Positions 6,962-10,915 of a DNA stretch of 10,915 nt are shown here, one piece after another. A program made the position numbers and the translations under genes. Within the stretch, counting starts at the first letter, position 1, and each line of letters starts with the position of its first letter. The notes below the pieces were generated by a model. The model did no database searches and was not told where the DNA came from. It was given only the letters and a program-made list of their open reading frames with translations. The stretch comes from Prolixibacteraceae bacterium. GTDB taxonomy: Bacteria > Bacteroidota > Bacteroidia > Bacteroidales > Prolixibacteraceae. Location of the stretch: contig DPRM01000067.1 in assembly GCA_003537645.1 (NCBI GenBank), forward strand, positions 43,585 to 54,499. The letters are read 5' to 3'.

Positions 6962-7834
6962 ATGAAACCTTTTAAAGAAGTTATAAACTATCTTGCAGGA
7001 AACTCTTTTGTTATTAAGTACAACGATTTTGAACATTTTTCGGTACCATATCATTACCACAATGAATTTGAACTCGCTTACATCCTGCGAAGCACCGGAA
7101 AAAAATTTGTTGGTGATGTTATCGAAGATTTTGGTCCGGGAGACATTGTTTTTTTAGGAAATACGCTTCCCCACTTTTTTCTAAACGATAAACAATATTA
7201 TACCGGAAATCCGGAACTAAGAGTTAATGCTTTTATCCTGCAGTTTCCCGCCGACTATTTTAACGACGATCAATTAAAAAGGCCAGAGTTTGTCTCCATT
7301 GCCAGGTTGTTGACTCATTCATCGCGAGGACTAAAGTTTCCGGAAAGTATAAAAAACCAGGCAGGCACATTAATTCAGAAAATGTATCACGAAAATGGTC
7401 TGTTCCGCTATTTTATATTAATTGAGTTGTTGAACCTGCTTGGCCAGTCAGAGTTCACTCCAATTGCCAGCCAGGGATACTCGAAAAATAACTATACCCA
7501 TTGCGATGGGCGATTGGTTAAAGTGTATGAATATTCAATAAAGAATTATAATAAAAGAATATCTTTAGATGAAGTTGCCTCTGTTGCAGGCATGTGCCCC
7601 ACTGCTTTTTGTCGCTATTTCCGCTGTAAAATGCGAAAAACGTATGCTGAATTTGTTAACGAGCTTAGAATTAATCAGGCATGTAATCTACTTCGAAACA
7701 GCAACGAAACCATCGCTTATGTTTGTTTCGAAACCGGATTCAATAACTTATCCAATTTCAACCGTCAGTTTAAAGGAATTATTGGTAAATCACCATCTGA
7801 ATACAGGAAATTTCTGAATGTTGAAAATGACTGA
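6962..7834 (+). CDS. AraC-family transcriptional regulator with N-terminal cupin sensor
   Basis: A DNA-binding regulator of 290 residues. The N-terminal half is a cupin-like ligand-binding domain, with FSVPYHYHNEFELAYIL (26-42) and PGDIVFLGNTLPHFF (59-73) as typical landmarks. The C-terminal 100 residues are the AraC double helix-turn-helix: first helix pair at ISLDEVASVAGMCPTAFCRY (200-219), second at NETIAYVCFETGFNNLSNFN (248-267), closing with FKGIIGKSPSEYRK. The frame is open upstream to a TTG at 6887, but those 25 extra residues are hydrophobic, lack family similarity and overlap the likely promoter, so I start at the ATG at 6962. It is divergent from susC and is the best candidate for its regulator, probably sensing an alpha-galactoside or a derived sugar; that role is inferred from position. 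No terminator hairpin is visible after the stop; the 156-base gap to the next gene shows no other feature. Confidence 0.92.
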   Translation: MKPFKEVINYLAGNSFVIKYNDFEHFSVPYHYHNEFELAYILRSTGKKFVGDVIEDFGPGDIVFLGNTLPHFFLNDKQYYTGNPELRVNAFILQFPADYFNDDQLKRPEFVSIARLLTHSSRGLKFPESIKNQAGTLIQKMYHENGLFRYFILIELLNLLGQSEFTPIASQGYSKNNYTHCDGRLVKVYEYSIKNYNKRISLDEVASVAGMCPTAFCRYFRCKMRKTYAEFVNELRINQACNLLRNSNETIAYVCFETGFNNLSNFNRQFKGIIGKSPSEYRKFLNVEND

Positions 7835-7990
7835 TTTTTTATCTTAAAGCTCTTATTATCAAGCTTCAGATTTAGGATTGATTGCCTTCTATTTACCGTT
7901 TCTAAGAAAACTTTATTCCGGATCATCAATTAATTTAAAAACAATCGGTTAAATTCGTTCAGTATAAATATTTAAGAAAACGCTATAACC

Positions 7991-8737
7991 ATGAAGCTAA
8001 AAGCATTTCATAAATTAAGCTACGGATTGTACGTGGTAGCTTCCGAATACAAAGGGAAAAAGGCCGGATACATTGCCAACACTACGTTTCAGGTGACTTC
8101 GCAACCGGAACAACTGGCAATTTCGTGCCATAAAAAAAACCAGACAACACAGGTAATTCTCGATTCGGGCATATTTTCGGTTTCTGTGCTAAAAAAAGAT
8201 GTAAACATGAAAATCATAGGCGATTTTGGTTTTATGTCGTCAACTGATCTGGATAAATTCAGCAGTGTAAAAACCATCACCGCCAAAACCGGCGCACCAA
8301 TTGTGCTCGACAGCTCTGTAGCATGGTTCGACTGCAAAGTCACCAATTCAATCGACCTCGGTTCGCACTACCTGATTATTGGTGAAGTACTTGATGCCGA
8401 TGAGATTTCGGACGAAGAACCACTGACTTACAAGCATTACCGAGAAAAATACAAAATGCTTTCGCCAAAGAATTCGCCTACCTATATCGAAAAATCAGCG
8501 CTCGATGCGGAAGCAACTGCAAGTATTGCAGAAGAAAAAGACCCGGAGCACGACCATGAGCACGAATACATTTTTGATGGTCAAAGCTGGGTTTGTGTGA
8601 TTTGCGGATTTACCTACAATCCTGAAGAAGGCGACCCTTCGATGGGCATTCCGCCCGGAACCCCGTTCGAAGACCTCCCAGAAGATTACAAATGCCCAGT
8701 CTGCAACGCCAGTAAGGAGTATTTTAAGAAGGTTTAG
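7991..8737 (+). CDS. flavin reductase-rubredoxin fusion protein (Hrb-like)
   Basis: A cytoplasmic electron-transfer protein of 248 residues made of two domains. Residues 1-155 are a flavin reductase-like FMN-binding domain (LSYGLYVVASEYKGKKAGYI at the start, TFQVTSQPEQLAIS 32-45, YKHYREKYK 147-155). Residues 156-194 are a linker ending in an acidic, His-rich run (EKDPEHDHEHEY). Residues 199-248 are a complete rubredoxin with the iron ligands Cys202-x2-Cys205 and Cys235-x2-Cys238 and the family core of EEGDPSMGIPPGTPFEDLP. The same domain order occurs in high-molecular-weight rubredoxin (Hrb) of Moorella, which passes electrons from NAD(P)H to flavodiiron proteins that reduce oxygen or nitric oxide. 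A role in oxygen or NO detoxification is therefore plausible, but no flavodiiron gene lies in the window. No connection to the upstream glycan genes is evident. Confidence 0.92.
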   Translation: MKLKAFHKLSYGLYVVASEYKGKKAGYIANTTFQVTSQPEQLAISCHKKNQTTQVILDSGIFSVSVLKKDVNMKIIGDFGFMSSTDLDKFSSVKTITAKTGAPIVLDSSVAWFDCKVTNSIDLGSHYLIIGEVLDADEISDEEPLTYKHYREKYKMLSPKNSPTYIEKSALDAEATASIAEEKDPEHDHEHEYIFDGQSWVCVICGFTYNPEEGDPSMGIPPGTPFEDLPEDYKCPVCNASKEYFKKV

Positions 8738-8740
8738 AAA

Positions 8741-8882
8741 GTGGTCAGTGGTCAGTCTTAGTTTTCAAAGGTCATTGGTGGTCATTTGCTTCGTGTCATT
8801 AGATGGTCATTCATTGCCGTTGCACAATGCTGGGTTTACTACAAATGACGAAATGACTATAAATGAACTACCAATGTCAGTG
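8741..8882. repeat. cluster of short direct and inverted repeats in the spacer before the amidohydrolase
   Basis: The 204-base gap 8738-8941 carries GTGGTCA twice in tandem (8741-8754), then GGTCATT at 8770, 8780 and 8805 with a variant TGTCATT at 8794. After CATTG / CAATG (8812-8816, 8825-8829) come the inverse forms AAATGAC at 8843 and 8851 and AAATGAA at 8861. GTCAGTG occurs near both ends (8744-8750 and 8876-8882). The left and right arms could pair as a long imperfect hairpin. It may be a decayed small repeat element or a structured leader. The open frame that spans it on the plus strand is not protein-like. Confidence 0.5.
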
Positions 8883-8909
8883 AATACGAAACTGTCTCAA
8901 TCATTTCAT

Positions 8910-8917
8910 TATTTTTG
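8910..8917 (+). promoter_or_regulatory. -7 promoter element of the N-carbamoylputrescine amidohydrolase gene
   Basis: TATTTTTG is an exact match to the Bacteroidetes TAnnTTTG -7 element, ending 24 bases before the ATG at 8942, so the leader would be about 18 bases. I see no clear TTTG at -33. It lies after the repeat-rich spacer, which suggests the amidohydrolase is transcribed separately from the flavin reductase-rubredoxin gene. Confidence 0.45.
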
Positions 8918-8941
8918 CGCGTCAAAATCATATAAATCACC

Positions 8942-9829
8942 ATGAAGAATAAAAACTACAACATCGCATTGACCCAGATTTCGCTGGATGCAACTCCTGA
9001 AGTGAATCTGAAAAAGTGTCTGGAATGGATACGGAAAGCCGCTAAACAGGGAGCCAATGTGGTTTGTTTGCCCGAATTATATAGTTCATTCTATTTTTGC
9101 CAGAGCGAAAACCACGATTATTTCGATTTGGCCGAACCGCTGCACAACGATTCTTACAAAGCTTTCAGCTCACTTGCCAATGAACTGGGTGTTGTACTGA
9201 TCGTCCCATTTTTCGAACGTCGTGCTTCAGGATTGTACCACAATTCGGCTTACATCATCGACACGGATGGTTCGCAGGCTGGTTTGTACCGAAAAATGCA
9301 CATTCCGGACGATCCGAGCTATTACGAAAAATTTTACTTTACCCCCGGAGACATCGGGTTCAAAGCATTCGACACCAAAATGGGCAAAATCGGAACGCTG
9401 ATTTGCTGGGATCAGTGGTATCCTGAAGGAGCGCGGATTACAGCCTTGCAGGGCGCCGAGGTGCTCTTCTACCCCACCGCCATTGGCTGGCATCCTTCAG
9501 AAAAAGAGCAATACGGCGAAAAGCAGCACGATGCATGGCGCACCGTTCAGCGCGGACATGCCGTTGCCAACGGGATTTTTGTAGCTGCCTGCAACCGTGT
9601 GGGTTTCGAAAAGCCGGTTGAATCTTCAGCAGGAATTGAATTCTGGGGAGCTTCGTTTATTGCCGGTCCGCAAGGCGAAATACTAGCCGAAGCCTCCCAC
9701 GACAAGGAAGAAATTATCATGGCTGAAATTGATCATACTTTGATGGAAGACGTACGCCGCAACTGGCCTTTCCTGCGCGACCGCCGGATTGACGCATACA
9801 GCGATATTACGAAGAGGTTTATTGATTAA
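8942..9829 (+). CDS. aguB: N-carbamoylputrescine amidohydrolase (nitrilase superfamily)
   Basis: Converts N-carbamoylputrescine to putrescine, CO2 and ammonia, the last step of the agmatine route to polyamines, in the cytoplasm. The 295-residue length is normal for the family. The nitrilase-superfamily catalytic triad is visible: Glu45 in CLPELYSSFYFCQSE, Lys118 in YRKMHIPDDPSYYEKFYFTP, and the nucleophile Cys155 in LICWDQWYPEGAR. The strings YFCQSE, PDDPSYYEKFYFTPGD and CWDQWYPE, with the GRDRRIDAY-like tail (LRDRRIDAY), are characteristic of the AguB subgroup rather than of other nitrilases. Its usual partner, agmatine deiminase (aguA), is not in the window. The next gene starts 39 bases downstream on the same strand and may be cotranscribed. 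Confidence 0.94.
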   Translation: MKNKNYNIALTQISLDATPEVNLKKCLEWIRKAAKQGANVVCLPELYSSFYFCQSENHDYFDLAEPLHNDSYKAFSSLANELGVVLIVPFFERRASGLYHNSAYIIDTDGSQAGLYRKMHIPDDPSYYEKFYFTPGDIGFKAFDTKMGKIGTLICWDQWYPEGARITALQGAEVLFYPTAIGWHPSEKEQYGEKQHDAWRTVQRGHAVANGIFVAACNRVGFEKPVESSAGIEFWGASFIAGPQGEILAEASHDKEEIIMAEIDHTLMEDVRRNWPFLRDRRIDAYSDITKRFID

Positions 9830-9868
9830 TTTTTACAGCGCCACTTTTAATTTACTTCAGGATCAGCT

Positions 9869-10531
9869 ATGAAAAAACTTATCAGATTTGGTGAGAATGT
9901 TCCCGGATACAACATTCCGGTTATGAACGAACGGGAAGTCAGAGCGGCGGCTGGTATCCTTTTTCTGTTTACCTATACTGCTCTCATGGCTATAATTTTC
10001 AAGGGCTATTTTCCCCTGATTAAATATGTAATAACCGCTTTTCTGACAGACTTTATTATCCGGATATTCATTAACCCGAGATTCGCCCCTACCCTTATAC
10101 TTGGCAGGTTGATCGTAAAAAATCAAACTCCTGAATATGTTGGAGCGGCACAGAAACGATTTGCCTGGATAATTGGTGTTGTACTTGCTGCCACCATGTT
10201 TATCCTGATGGTTGTAGTCAATTCTTACAGCCCGATATCAGGTATAATTTGTCTCTTTTGCCTTATTTTCCTGTTTTTCGAGTCGGTGTTTGGCATTTGC
10301 CTCGGATGTAAGTTTTATTCAATTTTTTACAAAGAGAAAGCACAGTATTGTCCAGGCGAAATTTGCGAAGTAAAAGACCGTCAACCCATCCAAAAAGTTT
10401 CCGGATCACAATTACTGATTCTGCTTGGATTTATCGTTTTCATAGTGCTGCTGGTCGTTTTTTTTCAGGAGTCATTTAACATCAAACCATTTGATTTATT
10501 TGGACTTGAGAGCCATTCGCAAACAAAATAA
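9869..10531 (+). CDS. DUF4395-type integral membrane protein with paired cysteines
   Basis: The 220-residue protein has about five membrane segments (roughly 26-46, 49-68, 99-119, 122-141 and 181-200) and the DUF4395 landmarks: an N-terminal MNEREVRAAAGILFL, the INPRFAP motif (68-74), an AAQKRFAW segment (93-100) and ESVFGICLGCKFY (138-150). The function of this family is unknown; homologues are often near thioredoxin-like or sulfur-related proteins. Cysteines come in pairs: Cys128-x2-Cys131 inside a membrane segment, Cys144-x2-Cys147 in the family motif, and Cys161-x4-Cys166 (YCPGEICE) just outside it, which hints at redox or metal chemistry. The last helix and short tail extend beyond the usual domain. 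The start has AGGA 10 bases upstream, a Shine-Dalgarno-like sequence that is uncommon in this phylum. Spacing to neighbours (39 and 36 bases) suggests an operon. Confidence 0.78.
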   Translation: MKKLIRFGENVPGYNIPVMNEREVRAAAGILFLFTYTALMAIIFKGYFPLIKYVITAFLTDFIIRIFINPRFAPTLILGRLIVKNQTPEYVGAAQKRFAWIIGVVLAATMFILMVVVNSYSPISGIICLFCLIFLFFESVFGICLGCKFYSIFYKEKAQYCPGEICEVKDRQPIQKVSGSQLLILLGFIVFIVLLVVFFQESFNIKPFDLFGLESHSQTK

Positions 10532-10567
10532 AACAAAAAAGAATTGCCTGAAGAGCAATCATTTTTA

Positions 10568-10915
10568 ATGAGAAAAACATTCGCTTTTTTACTGCTGATT
10601 ACCCAATTTTCGTGCAACGCCCCCAAGCCTGAAGGACTGATTCTGAAAATTCAGTACAAACCTGAAAAGACTTACAGCATTTCAACCATCAGAGGTACCG
10701 AAACAGTGATTACCTATTCAGGTGAAGATGTTGCCATGCAAAAATTAAAGAGCAGGAACATTAAAAACCCAACCATCTCGAGGGTAAAAACTAAATCAAC
10801 CACTGAACTTGTAACCGGTAAAAAAACTACAAGTCTGAGCTTCCCTGTCAGCCTGATTTATAAAGAAACATTAAGCCTTGACGGGAAAAACGAAATTCCG
10901 GAAGGAACCGAAATA
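10568..10915 (+). CDS. putative lipoprotein of unknown function, N-terminal 116 residues (cut by right window edge)
   Basis: The frame opens at the ATG at 10568 and is still open at the window end. The first 15 residues are hydrophobic (MRKTFAFLLLITQFS) and are followed by Cys16, giving a loose lipobox (QFSC) of the sort accepted in Bacteroidota; CNAPKPEG would then be the mature N terminus. The rest is rich in Lys, Thr and Ser with alternating hydrophobics (LILKIQYKPEKTYSI, TTSLSFPVSLIYKETLSL), suggesting a beta-rich periplasmic or surface domain. I do not recognise a family with confidence. It follows the DUF4395-type gene after 36 bases and is probably in the same transcript. Confidence 0.75.
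   Translation, partial: MRKTFAFLLLITQFSCNAPKPEGLILKIQYKPEKTYSISTIRGTETVITYSGEDVAMQKLKSRNIKNPTISRVKTKSTTELVTGKKTTSLSFPVSLIYKETLSLDGKNEIPEGTEI

Noticed and set aside
7592..7690. Cluster of cysteines in the AraC-type DNA-binding domain as a redox sensor
   Set aside because: A similar AFCRYF and QAC pattern is common in Bacteroidota AraC regulators of this type, so it is not distinctive.
7846..7867. AAGCT/AGCTT inverted repeat after the AraC-type gene as a terminator
   Set aside because: Five-base stem with a long loop and no T run after it.
7950..7957. TAAATTCG before the flavin reductase-rubredoxin gene as a -7 element
   Set aside because: One consensus base is wrong and there is no -33 TTTG at a fitting distance; not strong enough to list as a promoter.
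8748..8945. 65-codon plus-strand frame in the spacer before the amidohydrolase
   Set aside because: It is made of the GGTCATT/AAATGAC repeats, has no family-like content and overlaps the likely promoter and start of the next gene.
10543..10566. ATTGC/GCAAT hairpin followed by TTTTT between the DUF4395-type gene and the lipoprotein, a possible terminator
   Set aside because: The stem has only five base pairs with a 7-base loop, and the T run lies directly before the next start codon; too weak to call.

Overview
The window reads as chromosomal DNA of a Bacteroidota bacterium (Bacteroidetes). The evidence is a SusC/SusD outer-membrane pair, AT-rich gene starts without strong Shine-Dalgarno sequences, exact copies of the Bacteroidetes -7 promoter element TAnnTTTG, and Bacteroidota-style lipoproteins. 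The protein flavour suggests Bacteroidales or Marinilabiliales-like free-living relatives, but I cannot fix the genus from sequence alone.

Left half (1-6609, all minus strand): a glycan-utilisation cluster. Reading in the direction of transcription it holds susC (TonB-dependent oligosaccharide porin), susD (surface glycan-binding lipoprotein), a strong intrinsic terminator, and a secreted GH36 alpha-galactosidase whose C-terminal half runs off the left edge. The enzyme suggests that the target glycan carries alpha-galactosyl residues (raffinose-family oligosaccharides, melibiose, galactomannan side chains or similar).

Middle (6610-6961): a 352-base AT-rich divergent control region. It contains a cluster of ACTGYAT half-sites at 10-base spacing, a box resembling one in front of the alpha-galactosidase, and a -7 element for the AraC-family regulator that starts at 6962 and points away from susC. 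SusC has no STN signalling domain, so control by this AraC protein rather than by an ECF sigma/anti-sigma pair is the natural reading.

Right half (6962-10915, plus strand): the regulator, then genes not obviously tied to glycan use. They are a flavin reductase-rubredoxin fusion (Hrb-like electron-transfer protein), a 204-base spacer rich in short direct and inverted repeats, an N-carbamoylputrescine amidohydrolase (AguB type, putrescine synthesis), a DUF4395-type membrane protein rich in cysteine pairs, and the start of a lipoprotein cut by the right edge. The last three are closely spaced (39- and 36-base gaps) and may be one transcript.

I see no CRISPR array, tRNA, rRNA, insertion sequence or prophage gene. 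I did not find a clearly new multi-gene system. The most interesting signals are the regulatory sequence structure shared by the susC and alpha-galactosidase leaders, the phased half-sites, the repeat-rich spacer and the cysteine-rich DUF4395 protein.
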